Assembly: GCA_048270425.1 (NCBI GenBank)
Contig: JBLWSY010000020.1
Span: forward strand, 11,891-75,890
DNA length: 64,000 nucleotides
Origin: Oceanospirillum sp048270425
GTDB taxonomy: Bacteria > Pseudomonadota > Gammaproteobacteria > Pseudomonadales > Halomonadaceae
Direction of reading: 5' to 3'
Shown: positions 35,453 to 44,053 of the stretch, piece by piece
Layout of the letters: the number at the start of each line of letters is the position of its first letter
How positions within the stretch are numbered: position 1 is the stretch's first letter
Translations under genes and position numbers: made by a program
The notes under the pieces: generated by a model
Database searches by the model: none
The model's input: the letters and a program-made list of their open reading frames with translations, nothing else
What the model was told of the DNA's origin: nothing

Positions 35453-36055
35453 TTACAGCTTGCCAGCTTCGTCAGCCAGGTAAGAAGCAACACCTTCAGG
35501 AGATGCAGTCATACCTTTGTCACCTTTGTTCCAGCCAGCTGGGCAAACTTCGCCGTGCTCTTCGGTGAACTGCAGCGCGTCAACCAGACGGATCAGCTCG
35601 TCCATGTTACGGCCCAGAGGCAGGTCGTTAACGATCTGAGAACGTACGTTACCTTCCTGGTCGATCAGGAAAGCGCCACGGAAGGCAACGCCACCGTCAG
35701 CTTCAACATCATACGCCTGGCAAATTTCGTGTTTAACGTCAGCAACCATGGTGTATTTAACAGGACCGATACCGCCATCGTTGATAGCAGTGTTACGCCA
35801 TGCGTTGTGAGTGAACTGAGAATCGATAGATACTGCTACAACTTCAACGTTACGAGCTTTGAACTCGTCCATGCGGTGATCCAGAGCGATCAGCTCAGAT
35901 GGGCAAACGAACGTGAAGTCCAGTGGGTAGAAGAAAACCAGACCATATTTGCCTTTCAGCGCTTCAGTCAGGTTATAGTTTTCAACGATTTCGCCATTAC
36001 CCAGTACAGCTGCTGCAGTAAAGTCAGGAGCTTTTTTTCCAACCAATACGCCCAT
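35453..36055 (-). CDS. Typical 2-Cys peroxiredoxin (AhpC/TSA)
   Basis: Reduces hydroperoxides in the cytoplasm. 200 residues. Peroxidatic Cys in LDFTFVCPSELIAL, resolving Cys in HGEVCPAGWNKG. GGAG before ATG 36055. It is followed downstream by a terminator shared with rnt, and it is next to the monothiol glutaredoxin gene. This gene order is conserved in Pseudomonas. Confidence 0.95.
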   Translation of the reverse strand: MGVLVGKKAPDFTAAAVLGNGEIVENYNLTEALKGKYGLVFFYPLDFTFVCPSELIALDHRMDEFKARNVEVVAVSIDSQFTHNAWRNTAINDGGIGPVKYTMVADVKHEICQAYDVEADGGVAFRGAFLIDQEGNVRSQIVNDLPLGRNMDELIRLVDALQFTEEHGEVCPAGWNKGDKGMTASPEGVASYLADEAGKL

Positions 36056-36100
36056 TTTAATTCTCCAATTTTTGGGTTGTTTTAATCACAAATCTAAAGC

Positions 36101-36139
36101 AAAAAAATTCTGACACCCAGAGGTGTCAGAATAAAAAAA
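36101..36139 (-). terminator. Terminator between grxD and the peroxiredoxin gene
   Basis: ATTCTGACACC and GGTGTCAGAAT form an 11-bp stem around CAGA with A/T-runs on both sides (36107-36132). On the minus strand it ends grxD. Confidence 0.85.
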
Positions 36140-36238
36140 CAATATCCACATAGCGTAGATATAGGCATAAATCAGACATTCAAGCCTGATTTATAGACTC
36201 AAATGAACAACTATCCAGTTATCCAATTGAGCGGATAA

Positions 36239-36559
36239 TCAGGATGCTGCTGCTTCAGAGATCAGCTTTTTCAGCTCACCGGACTGATACATCTCGATGA
36301 TAATATCGCAACCGCCAACCAGCTCGCCTTTAACCCACAGCTGCGGGAACGTCGGCCAGTTTGCATACTTAGGCAGCTCAGCGCGGATATCCGGGTTATC
36401 CAAAATATTAACAAAAGCGAATTTTTCTTCACAGGCCATCAGTGCCTGAACAGCCTGAGAGGAGAAACCGCACTGTGGCATCTGAGGATTACCCTTCATG
36501 TACAGCAGGATAGGGTTGTTTTCGATCTGTTCTTTGATGGTATCTAAAGTGGTGCTCAT
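36239..36559 (-). CDS. grxD: Monothiol glutaredoxin Grx4 family
   Basis: A 106-residue CGFS glutaredoxin that binds and transfers 2Fe-2S clusters. Motifs are KGNPQMPQCGFSSQAVQAL, WPTFPQLWVKGELVGGCDI. AAGGAAC precedes the ATG. Its terminator separates it from the peroxiredoxin gene. Confidence 0.96.
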   Translation of the reverse strand: MSTTLDTIKEQIENNPILLYMKGNPQMPQCGFSSQAVQALMACEEKFAFVNILDNPDIRAELPKYANWPTFPQLWVKGELVGGCDIIIEMYQSGELKKLISEAAAS

Positions 36560-37074
36560 GTGCGTTCCTTAAAAACAGGGAAAAGCATTTACGGTATTAA
36601 CCGACTAATACGGTCAATTTTACAGTGCTTCATTCAAAAATACAGCCTCAATAGAGGTTATTCTATTAATCCGACACAGCAGCAGCGTTATCACATTCGT
36701 TTTTTCTAAAGCCAATCGTTTTTTAAAATGCGACTTTATTGACAGCGACAAATTTTGCCTTTAGTTTTACTCTTTTGGTCATCTTCCCGGCAGCAATTCG
36801 CTGCCGTTTTCTGTTTTGGGGCTGCGTTTTTTTTGATCCTTGCTTTCTTTTCCGAGGATAACTGAGCTACCAGAGCCTGCAAATATCTTGCGCGTGATTG
36901 AGAAGGCCGAGAAAAAACGACTTCAGTTACGGGCAACCGTCCGGGCTTCAGGCCTATACCTCCGTCTGAACAAGTACAGACATGGTCCTGAAAGAAAACA
37001 AGCTAAAACTGATTTATCAGGACGCCAATCTTAAATTCCGGTGTCCGTGAACTCTTTTATTGGAATTAGAGAAA
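36560..37074. other. 515-bp non-coding gap between grxD and argF
   Basis: No convincing gene. It holds a TTGACA at 36738-36743 and, 45 bp on, a plus-strand terminator-like hairpin (see next entry). A minus-strand Lys/Cys-rich open frame at 36736-36936 has only a TTG start and no ribosome site. The divergent promoters of grxD and argF must lie here. Confidence 0.5.
36788..36817 (+). terminator. Isolated plus-strand terminator-like hairpin
   Basis: CGGCAGC, AATTC, GCTGCCG, then TTTTCTGTTTT. No plus-strand gene ends upstream, so it could end a small RNA or act as an attenuator in the argF leader. Confidence 0.5.
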
Positions 37075-37995
37075 ATGGCAAGACACTTTTTAACCCTGCT
37101 GGATCTGTCTCCGGAAGAACTCAACTATGTTATCGAGCGGGCGATCACCATTAAAAAAGGCCTGAAGGCTGGTGAAATCTATGAACCGCTGAAAAATAAA
37201 GTTTTGGGTATGATTTTTGAAAAATCGTCCACCCGAACCCGAGTATCTTTCGAAGCAGGTATGACCCAGTTTGGTGGCAGTGCTATTTTCCTTTCTCCGC
37301 GGGATACCCAACTGGGCCGTGGTGAGCCGGTTGAAGACAGCGCTCGCGTACTGTCTGAAATGGTTGATGCGGTAATGATCCGTACCTTTGATCACGCACT
37401 GGTTGAGCGCTTTGCGGAGTATTCCAGCGTTCCAGTGATCAACGCGCTAACCGACGACTACCATCCTTGCCAGCTGCTGGCGGATGTGCAGACTTTTGTA
37501 GAGCTGCGCGGCAGCATTCAGGGCAAAACTGTGACTTGGGTGGGGGATGGCAACAACATGTGCAACTCCTATATCAACGCAGCTCAACAATTTGATTTCC
37601 AGTTGAATATCGCTTGTCCGGAAGGTTTCGAGCCTATGCCAGAGCTGCTGGAAGCTAACAAAGACCGCATCAAAATCTTCCGCAAGCCTGAAGAAGCTGT
37701 TGCCGGTTCCCATCTGGTTGTGACCGATGTCTGGGCCTCCATGGGTCAGGAAGAGGAACAGAAAGAACGCGAGAAAGCCTTTGCCGGTTATCAGGTAACC
37801 ACTGATATGATGAATCTGGCGGATAAAGACGCGCTGTTCATGCACTGCCTGCCAGCACATCGTGGCGAAGAAGTCAGCGCCGAGCTGATGGATGATGACC
37901 GCGCCGTAATCTGGCAGGAAGCAGGCAACCGTCTGCATGCACAGAAAGCCTTGCTAGAATTCCTGATTCTGGGCAAAATTGAGAATAACTCTTAA
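37075..37995 (+). CDS. argF: Ornithine carbamoyltransferase
   Basis: Makes citrulline from ornithine and carbamoyl phosphate. 306 residues. Carbamoyl phosphate-binding FEKSSTRTRVSFE, HPCQLLAD, and the ornithine-loop HCLPAHRGEEV are visible. ATG 37075 (MARHFLTLLDL) is favoured over 37060 because it matches the family start. Terminator follows at 38020-38049. Confidence 0.97.
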   Translation: MARHFLTLLDLSPEELNYVIERAITIKKGLKAGEIYEPLKNKVLGMIFEKSSTRTRVSFEAGMTQFGGSAIFLSPRDTQLGRGEPVEDSARVLSEMVDAVMIRTFDHALVERFAEYSSVPVINALTDDYHPCQLLADVQTFVELRGSIQGKTVTWVGDGNNMCNSYINAAQQFDFQLNIACPEGFEPMPELLEANKDRIKIFRKPEEAVAGSHLVVTDVWASMGQEEEQKEREKAFAGYQVTTDMMNLADKDALFMHCLPAHRGEEVSAELMDDDRAVIWQEAGNRLHAQKALLEFLILGKIENNS

Positions 37996-38018
37996 TTGCT
38001 TTTGCACGGCAGATTCAC

Positions 38019-38049
38019 AAAAGCCCGGGAGTCATTTCCGGGCTTTTTC
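38019..38049 (+). terminator. Terminator of argF
   Basis: AAAAGCCCGG and CCGGGCTTTT around a 9-nt loop. It precedes the ABC gene start by about 50 bp. Confidence 0.85.
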
Positions 38050-38099
38050 ATTTCAAGCCAAAGCTTATCTGTCCTCTGCCACCCTGTAAGGAACCCTGA

Positions 38100-39191
38100 A
38101 TGAGCACTCTGCTTCAGGTCGACAATATTGAATGCCGCTACGATCAGCTGGTTATCACCCAAGAGATCAGCTTTGCCTTAAATCAGGGCGATATCTGCTG
38201 CCTTCTTGGTCCCAGCGGCTGCGGTAAGACGACACTTTTACGTACCATCGCAGGTTTCGACCCTGTTTATACGGGCTCTATTACTCTGAATGGTGAAACC
38301 ATCTCCGCGCCGGGCTTTATGGTGCAGCCGGAAGAACGCCGTATCGGTATGGTCTTTCAGGATTATGCTCTTTTTCCGCACCTGACACTGGCTGAAAACG
38401 TTGCCTTTGGTCTGCGCAAATTCAGCGATTCCGAGCGCAAGCAGCGCGTCGCTGAGATGCTGGATCTGGTTAATATGAGCGATCTGGGTCATCGCTACCC
38501 CCACGAACTCTCCGGTGGTCAGCAGCAGCGTGTTGCACTGGCCCGGGCACTGGCTCCCCGTCCGCAGATGATCCTGCTGGATGAGCCTTTCTCGAATCTG
38601 GATTTTGAACTGCGTAAGCATTTGGGACTGGAAGTACGACGTATTCTGAAAAGCCTGAACATCAGCGCCATTCTGGTAACTCATGATCAGACAGAAGCTT
38701 TTGCGATGGCAGATTATGTCGGTGTACTGAATCAGGGACGTATGCAGCAGTGGGATACCCCCTACAACCTGTATCACGAGCCCCAGAATCGTTTTGTCGC
38801 CAACTTCGTGGGTCAGGGCTACTTTATCCCCGGCAAACTGCAGAATCACTGCAATGTCACCACCGAGATCGGCACCATCGAAGGCAACCGCGCCTACCCG
38901 TGGCAGGACGGGACACCGGTTGACGTCCTGCTTCGCCCGGATGACATCATTCATAACCCTCAGGGGCCGATTGAGGCTACAGTGGAGCAGTTCACCTTTA
39001 CCGGCTCAGCAACACTGTATCGACTGAAGCTGCCATCCGGCCAGGTGGTGGAATCCATGTTCAACAGCCATGCGGAATTCAATATCGGCGATACCGTACA
39101 CCTGGAGGTTAAAGCGGATCACCTGATTCTTTTCCCTCAGCCCGGTGCAGAAATTTCTGAACCTTCTGCAGCCCTGGCTAAAGCAAGCTAA
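38100..39191 (+). CDS. ABC transporter ATP-binding protein (FbpC/PotA-like)
   Basis: A 363-residue ATPase of the iron(III)/polyamine group. Walker A LGPSGCGKTT, signature LSGGQQQRVALARAL, Walker B MILLDEPFSNLD, and a C-terminal TOBE-like domain (about residues 240-350). No permease or binding protein is adjacent, so it must work with components elsewhere. The same lone gene follows argF in Pseudomonas. Confidence 0.9.
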   Translation: MSTLLQVDNIECRYDQLVITQEISFALNQGDICCLLGPSGCGKTTLLRTIAGFDPVYTGSITLNGETISAPGFMVQPEERRIGMVFQDYALFPHLTLAENVAFGLRKFSDSERKQRVAEMLDLVNMSDLGHRYPHELSGGQQQRVALARALAPRPQMILLDEPFSNLDFELRKHLGLEVRRILKSLNISAILVTHDQTEAFAMADYVGVLNQGRMQQWDTPYNLYHEPQNRFVANFVGQGYFIPGKLQNHCNVTTEIGTIEGNRAYPWQDGTPVDVLLRPDDIIHNPQGPIEATVEQFTFTGSATLYRLKLPSGQVVESMFNSHAEFNIGDTVHLEVKADHLILFPQPGAEISEPSAALAKAS

Positions 39192-39228
39192 TTCTGCTCA
39201 GCCGCTACTTACTGCATCAGCAGAAACA

Positions 39229-39268
39229 AAAAACCACTCATATCTCAAATGGATTGAGTGGTTTTTTA
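39229..39268 (+). terminator. Terminator after the ABC gene
   Basis: AAACCACTCA (39231-39240) pairs with TGAGTGGTTT (39255-39264) followed by TTT. It may also serve the opposite DUF4442 gene. Confidence 0.85.
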
Positions 39269-39292
39269 TCATTCGGGAACACACTTCGGGCA

Positions 39293-39805
39293 CTAAGCCC
39301 CTGCCTGCTCGGTGACTTTTTCAGCCTTATCAGCTGATTCAGATTTCTGACCAGATGTCGTTTCGCGCTTTCGGCGAATATAAAGGGTTCGCATCACACG
39401 AGCCACCAACTCACCCGACTCATCCAGGATCTTAACCTCAAATTCCGGCAGGTATTTCTCCCCAGAAGCCGTCTTCTGACGGATATCCACCAGCATCGTC
39501 TGAGAAACCCTGAACTCAGCACGTACTGTTGAACGCCCCGGTTTAATGTAGTCGATATGCGCAGATTTATCCCAGACCACATAATCCCGCCCTAAGCTTT
39601 CTGACAACATCAGCATGTAGAAAGGGTCAGTCATCGAATAAAGAGAGCCACCGTAGTGCACGCCAACGTAATTGCGGTTGTACCAGCGTAATTTCATCCG
39701 GATACGGGCGTAGGAGAAGTCCTTTGCTAATACTTCCACTTTGACCCCAGCACCCAACAGAGGTGGCCAAAGGGAGATCCCCCATTTCAAAAATCCAGCT
39801 CTCAC
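39293..39805 (-). CDS. DUF4442 hotdog-fold thioesterase-like protein
   Basis: A 170-residue hotdog-fold protein with LRWYNRNYVGVHYGGSLYSM and TDPFYMLML, typical of DUF4442. The first available start is GTG 39844, without a ribosome site; GTG 39805 has AGAAGG at a good distance and matches the family start, so I use it. The C-terminal 25 residues are polar and probably disordered. A PsrA-like box 50 bp upstream suggests control by fatty-acid status. Confidence 0.82.
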   Translation of the reverse strand: MRAGFLKWGISLWPPLLGAGVKVEVLAKDFSYARIRMKLRWYNRNYVGVHYGGSLYSMTDPFYMLMLSESLGRDYVVWDKSAHIDYIKPGRSTVRAEFRVSQTMLVDIRQKTASGEKYLPEFEVKILDESGELVARVMRTLYIRRKRETTSGQKSESADKAEKVTEQAGA

Positions 39806-39854
39806 GATATAAAACCTTCTGCGAAAATACCCAAAGCGTGCCACGACACGAATT

Positions 39855-39868
39855 CAAACGAACGTTTG
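39855..39868. promoter_or_regulatory. PsrA-like operator upstream of the DUF4442 gene
   Basis: CAAACGAACGTTTG fits the PsrA consensus G/C-AAAC-N(2-4)-GTTT-G/C. PsrA is a TetR-family fatty-acid-responsive repressor of marine gammaproteobacteria and Pseudomonas. Confidence 0.55.
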
Positions 39869-39933
39869 ATATTAATACAGCGATAAAAAAAGGAAGGCAA
39901 GGCCTTCCTTTTAAGATTCAGAAAAACAATTGA

Positions 39934-40275
39934 TCAGCTTTTAATATCCAAGAGGTTACCCAGGGATTCCTGATTGGTACGAACTTCCGCCTGCTTGCGT
40001 AGCAGATCATTCGCCTGATCCTGAATACTGCTGTAAGTGCTCTGCTGCTCAGTAGTCTGAGCAGTCTGTCCAACCTGATCACTTGGAGCAGAGCTGATAG
40101 GTACTGCGCCTTTAACCGCATCCGCTGAAATACCCGCACTGGAGGTTGGCTGCGTTGTGCCGGACTCCTCCTGGCGACTTTCGCTGGCAGCATCCAGACG
40201 CTGCTGTGCCTGATTGTTAGTACCGGCGGCCTGACGGTTAATCAGCGATACCTGTGAAACGGACGATTCAATCAT
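39934..40275 (-). CDS. Hypothetical Gln/Ser/Thr-rich protein
   Basis: 113 residues with GGAGG before the ATG. N-terminal IESSVSQVSLINRQ, a low-complexity Gln/Ser/Ala middle, and a C-terminal helical part SSIQDQANDLLRKQAEVRTN. Not recognised. The low complexity and lack of signal suggest a partly disordered cytoplasmic or exported-by-other-route protein. Confidence 0.65.
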   Translation of the reverse strand: MIESSVSQVSLINRQAAGTNNQAQQRLDAASESRQEESGTTQPTSSAGISADAVKGAVPISSAPSDQVGQTAQTTEQQSTYSSIQDQANDLLRKQAEVRTNQESLGNLLDIKS

Positions 40276-40387
40276 ATTAGCCTCCAGGAAAAATTAAACC
40301 CATGTCGTATCAGGTAAGACAACTGATACAAACATGGGTTCAATATAGTCTCTAACGGTCGCTTCGGAAAGAAAGCAACTGTAAAAA

Positions 40388-40501
40388 TTACTGCTTAGGC
40401 TTATCGTTTTTGATGAAGTAGATCAGACCACCAAAGAATACCAAAGCACCACCGATTACCAGAAGGCTGGCAAATACCGCATCATCCATATACATAGTCA
40501 T
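40388..40501 (-). CDS. CcoM-like single-span micro-protein
   Basis: 37 residues. It begins MTMYMDDAVFASLLV, has one membrane helix (FASLLVIGGALVFFGGLIYF) and ends FIKNDKPKQ. Length, topology and the short charged tail resemble CcoM, the small subunit of Pseudomonas cbb3 oxidase. GAGGTG lies just upstream; ATG 40495 is an alternative start. No oxidase genes are nearby. Confidence 0.6.
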   Translation of the reverse strand: MTMYMDDAVFASLLVIGGALVFFGGLIYFIKNDKPKQ

Positions 40502-40652
40502 CACCTCAGAGGGTTTGTTGCATCATTTAACAAATCGCTGGGATCAGATTATCAGGGAGCCAAGGGGGCAAACCCTGCCCCAGATCAAACTAATTAGTCA
40601 CTTTGTATATAGCTGCAGCCCGCATGTGACAAGGGTCAATAAATCAACCCTG

Positions 40653-41342
40653 TTACTCCGCAAGATGTTGAATGAAAGTACCGATAGCCTCTAGTTCAGC
40701 CACACAAACTTCATGTGCCATCGGATACGGATGCCACTGGGATTCCCCCGCCAGCTCTTCGGTCAGGGTTGCGGCCTTGCGCCCCATGGCAAAAGGCACT
40801 ACATCATCCTGAGAGCCATGGCCGTGCCAGAACACCATCTCCTTAAGTTGCGGATGAGCGTCCTCGACAGGTAACGCCTGGTAAGTTGAGAGCGCCAGGG
40901 TTGCCGCTGGTTTAATCGCTTCACCTTGCTCATCCGCATAACGGGCACCATTCAGAGAAGCCTCTAACACAACAGCACCACCCTGAGAAAAACCGATCCA
41001 AAAGATACGATCTGCCGGGATGCCATCCGCAATCTGTTGTCGGCTCAGATCATGCAAACCTTTGGCAGCCGCCTTAAGATGTTCTGGCACAATCTCACGC
41101 TCAGGCAGCATCTTCAGGATGTCATACCAGGCAGGCATCTCCCAGCCAACGTTAATTGTCACCGGACGATTGGGTGCCTGAGGAAACAAAAAACGCACCT
41201 TGGCAGTTTCCGGAAATTTCAGATAAGGCACCGCCGGAATAAAGTCATCGGCCCCAGCGCCTAAACCATGCAACCAGATCACACAGATATCCGGTTGGGG
41301 TGAAGTTTCTATCTTTTTCATGCCTTGGGTAAACGTCATCAT
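40653..41342 (-). CDS. Alpha/beta-hydrolase, carboxylesterase/phospholipase family
   Basis: A 229-residue esterase of the phospholipase/carboxylesterase family. WLHGLGAGADDF forms the oxyanion region, GFSQGGAV holds the nucleophile Ser, QDDVVPF the Asp and MAHEV the His. The frame opens at 41486, overlapping the divergent lipoprotein's leader; ATG 41342 or 41339 is likelier, and the conserved region starts soon after. Confidence 0.87.
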   Translation of the reverse strand: MMTFTQGMKKIETSPQPDICVIWLHGLGAGADDFIPAVPYLKFPETAKVRFLFPQAPNRPVTINVGWEMPAWYDILKMLPEREIVPEHLKAAAKGLHDLSRQQIADGIPADRIFWIGFSQGGAVVLEASLNGARYADEQGEAIKPAATLALSTYQALPVEDAHPQLKEMVFWHGHGSQDDVVPFAMGRKAATLTEELAGESQWHPYPMAHEVCVAELEAIGTFIQHLAE

Positions 41343-41500
41343 CAATTCTCTGTATCCGTTGATCTGTTGTGAATTTGCAGCGAATAAGGGTGGATTTTGC
41401 TCTTTTATCTCACTATTTTTAAGATATCTTTGAAAACAGACCGTAATTTCTTTATGCTGCCGACCGTCTCCACCTATCCATCTCAACCAGATTTTACGCC

Positions 41501-42295
41501 ATGCCGAAGCTGTTTTTGATTATAACCGCTCTTGTCGGAAGCCTTTTGCTCTCTGCATGCAGCAGCTCGCCTTATGGTTCTGCCACCAGCAAGGTGCATC
41601 TGGTCAAACCCGGCGAGACCTTTTACAGCATCGCCCGACGCTACGAGGTCGATCTGGAAACGCTTTCCCGCTACAACCCTAAGGTTGTTCCTCACCGATT
41701 GAAAGCTGGGACAGAGCTTCAGATCCCGGTTGATGGCACCGATATACAAACCCCGAGCATTCAATATACTGTTCAGAGGGGTGATACGCTTAGCAGCATC
41801 GCCGATCACTTTGCCGTTCCCCTTAGCAGCCTTAAACAGAGCAACCCCGGCATTGATCACGACCGCCTCTTCCCGGGACAAAAACTCATTGTGGGTGTCG
41901 CTCCCCGAAGAGCTGCCACAGGCTATATCTGGCCGATCTCCAATCCCAAGCTGATCAATGGCTTTGGTGAAGAGAACTGGGGACTTCAGAAAGGTGTTAA
42001 CCTACAGGCGCAACCGGGACAGACTGTATTCGCATCCAAAGAGGGCACAGTCAGTTTCGCTGGTGAGATGCGCAGTTTGGGCAAAGTGATCATTATTCAG
42101 CACCCCGGCGATCAGCAAACCGTTTACGCCAGCTGCGAGGCCTTAGTGGTCAAAGCCGGGGACTCCGTCCAGAAACGTCAGCCTATCGCAACCGTCGGTT
42201 TTAATACTCTGGTCAACAGAGCCGCCCTGCATTTTCAGTTCCGGGACCGCGGCGCTCCTCTGCCACCGGAAAACTACCTGCCGATTATCGAGTAG
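41501..42295 (+). CDS. Lipoprotein with two LysM domains and a degenerate M23 domain
   Basis: A 264-residue NlpD-like lipoprotein. Lipobox LSAC at about residue 20. Two LysM repeats: VHLVKPGETFYSIARRYEVD and IQYTVQRGDTLSSIADHFAV. The C-terminal LytM/M23 domain is degenerate: the HxxxD motif reads QKGVN and the HxH motif reads ALH, so zinc ligands are lost. In the NlpD/EnvC group such domains activate amidases rather than cut peptidoglycan. It is divergent from the esterase gene. Confidence 0.88.
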   Translation: MPKLFLIITALVGSLLLSACSSSPYGSATSKVHLVKPGETFYSIARRYEVDLETLSRYNPKVVPHRLKAGTELQIPVDGTDIQTPSIQYTVQRGDTLSSIADHFAVPLSSLKQSNPGIDHDRLFPGQKLIVGVAPRRAATGYIWPISNPKLINGFGEENWGLQKGVNLQAQPGQTVFASKEGTVSFAGEMRSLGKVIIIQHPGDQQTVYASCEALVVKAGDSVQKRQPIATVGFNTLVNRAALHFQFRDRGAPLPPENYLPIIE

Positions 42296-42334
42296 CTTCT
42301 GGCTTGACCAGTAAAAACATAAAGATAACGAATG

Positions 42335-42364
42335 AAAAACCGCAGCCTTAGCTGCGGTTTTTAC
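42335..42364 (+). terminator. Terminator after the LysM lipoprotein
   Basis: AAAACCGCAGC, CTTA, GCTGCGGTTTT followed by T. It overlaps the last codons of the opposite eIF2B-like gene. Confidence 0.85.
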
Positions 42365-43292
42365 GTTTGGTGATGGCATCCTGCAGAAAACCCGCCGGCA
42401 TCGCTTTTGATTCATTGGCAAAGTCCGTCCGCGCACCGGTTTCATCCACCCAGCAACTGATAAGACGAGCGGGCGTGACATCAAAGTAAATATTGCGCGC
42501 CCGGACAAAATCGATCGCCGGTAGCTGCAGTTCATCTTCAGCCATCTCTTCCAGCTCAATCTCATCGGCTCGGCGATGGCTGTGCTTAAAGCTTTCTGCT
42601 GCAACAAATACAGGTACACCATGATCCTTCGCGGCCAGCGCTACCAGATAAGTCCCTGCCTTATTCACCACAGAGCCATCTTCCAGCACGCTGTCAGCTC
42701 CCAGCAGAACGACATCTGCATAATCGATAAAACACCCCAACTGAGCTTCCGCAATATAGGTGGTTTCGATCTTCATCTCAGACAGGGCCCGTGCCAAACG
42801 ACGCCCTTCAATACCCGGACGGGCTTCTGTCATAATGACTTTGCAGTCAGCAGTTTGCATCGTTTCCAGCACCGCCAGAACAGTCGTACTATAACTGTGA
42901 GTCAGTATGACACTACCAGGAGGAATCTGAGGACTCAGCGCCTGAACAATGCCTCGCCCCGCCTGAACCGACATCTGCTGCAACGACTCTGCCTGCTCCA
43001 TCGCGTACTGCCGTGCATTCTCCATCGCATCTTCCGGCATAGCTGACAGCTGATCGATCCAGCGCTGCATCATATTCCAGAGCACCGCCATACTCGGACG
43101 AACCAGCTGCATCTGCATAGCCAGATCTAACAATTCACTTTTGAGATCAGCCGGGCTCTCAGCATCACAGCTGTTGGCATACTCCTTCAGGTCTTCCAGA
43201 GCACTGCGGGAAAGCTCGCTTCCGCCTTTCCGAACGTCCTCTTTTACCGCACGGATTCGACGCTCTTTGAACTGATCATTATTGATATACAT
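42348..43292 (-). CDS. eIF2B/MtnA-family sugar-phosphate isomerase-like protein
   Basis: A 314-residue protein of the eIF2B alpha/beta/delta-like family, which includes ribose-1,5-bisphosphate isomerase and MtnA. Helical N-terminal half, then SVILTHSYSTTVLAVLE, EARPGIEGRRLARAL, LLGADSVLEDGSVVNKAGTY and FDVTPARLISCWVDE. The exact substrate is unknown. It lies 60 bp after eda in the same direction and may be cotranscribed. Confidence 0.85.
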   Translation of the reverse strand: MYINNDQFKERRIRAVKEDVRKGGSELSRSALEDLKEYANSCDAESPADLKSELLDLAMQMQLVRPSMAVLWNMMQRWIDQLSAMPEDAMENARQYAMEQAESLQQMSVQAGRGIVQALSPQIPPGSVILTHSYSTTVLAVLETMQTADCKVIMTEARPGIEGRRLARALSEMKIETTYIAEAQLGCFIDYADVVLLGADSVLEDGSVVNKAGTYLVALAAKDHGVPVFVAAESFKHSHRRADEIELEEMAEDELQLPAIDFVRARNIYFDVTPARLISCWVDETGARTDFANESKAMPAGFLQDAITKRKNRS

Positions 43293-43352
43293 GAAGGGAA
43301 TAATCCTTTTTCAGGTCCTGATCTTTTTGTTTTGATTTTAACTATGTGTCAT

Positions 43353-43982
43353 TTAGCTTTGCTGTCCGAGCGCCTTTTGCAGCTCAGTAAGACAACCCAC
43401 TACCGCCTGCCGATCATTATCAGCAAGGGCCTGTGGCATTACCAGCCAGCTTCCACCCACCACAGGCACGTTACTCAGCGCCAGATAGTCCATCATATTG
43501 TTCAGATTGACGCCGCCTGTTGGACAGAAACGAATATCCTGTAAAGGAGCCCCCATCGCTTTCAGCAGGGATATCCCTCCAGCGGCCTCAGCCGGGAATA
43601 ACTTCTGCAACCCAAAGCCATAGTCACGGGCACGCATCGCTTCCGACGGTGTCATCACTCCAGGTACAAAAGGCACAGGACAATCCTGCGCGGCTTCCAG
43701 CAATTTATCGGTAGCGCCAGGAGAGACAATAAAACAAGCTCCCGCATCCACAGAAGACCTTATCTGATGGGTATTGAGCACAGTGCCGGCACCAACGGCA
43801 AGCTCAGGAAAATATCGGTTCAGGTGCTCAATCACCTGTAGTGCTTTTGACGTTCTGAGAGTGACTTCAAGGTGCTTAAAACCAGCTTCAACAAAACACC
43901 CCGCCACCCAATCAGCCTGCTCTGCAGACTCAAGCACTAATACAGGAAGCACTTTCTGATGGCTCAGTTGAGACAGAAACAT
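43353..43982 (-). CDS. eda: KDPG/KHG aldolase
   Basis: Splits 2-keto-3-deoxy-6-phosphogluconate to pyruvate and glyceraldehyde-3-phosphate. 209 residues. HLEVTLRT holds the catalytic Glu, and LQKLFPAEAAGG holds the Schiff-base Lys. VGAGTVLN and CPTGGVN are also conserved. GAGGAA precedes the ATG. No edd is adjacent. Confidence 0.92.
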   Translation of the reverse strand: MFLSQLSHQKVLPVLVLESAEQADWVAGCFVEAGFKHLEVTLRTSKALQVIEHLNRYFPELAVGAGTVLNTHQIRSSVDAGACFIVSPGATDKLLEAAQDCPVPFVPGVMTPSEAMRARDYGFGLQKLFPAEAAGGISLLKAMGAPLQDIRFCPTGGVNLNNMMDYLALSNVPVVGGSWLVMPQALADNDRQAVVGCLTELQKALGQQS

Positions 43983-44053
43983 AATAATTCCTCAGCATCT
44001 CGGGGCGTATTTGGGGCGCTAATCAGGGCCACATTGGAAGCGTAATATACCTC

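Noticed and set aside
36736..36936. Minus-strand 66-codon Lys/Cys-rich frame
   Set aside because: Only a TTG start, no ribosome site, and it runs through the plus-strand hairpin; support is too weak.
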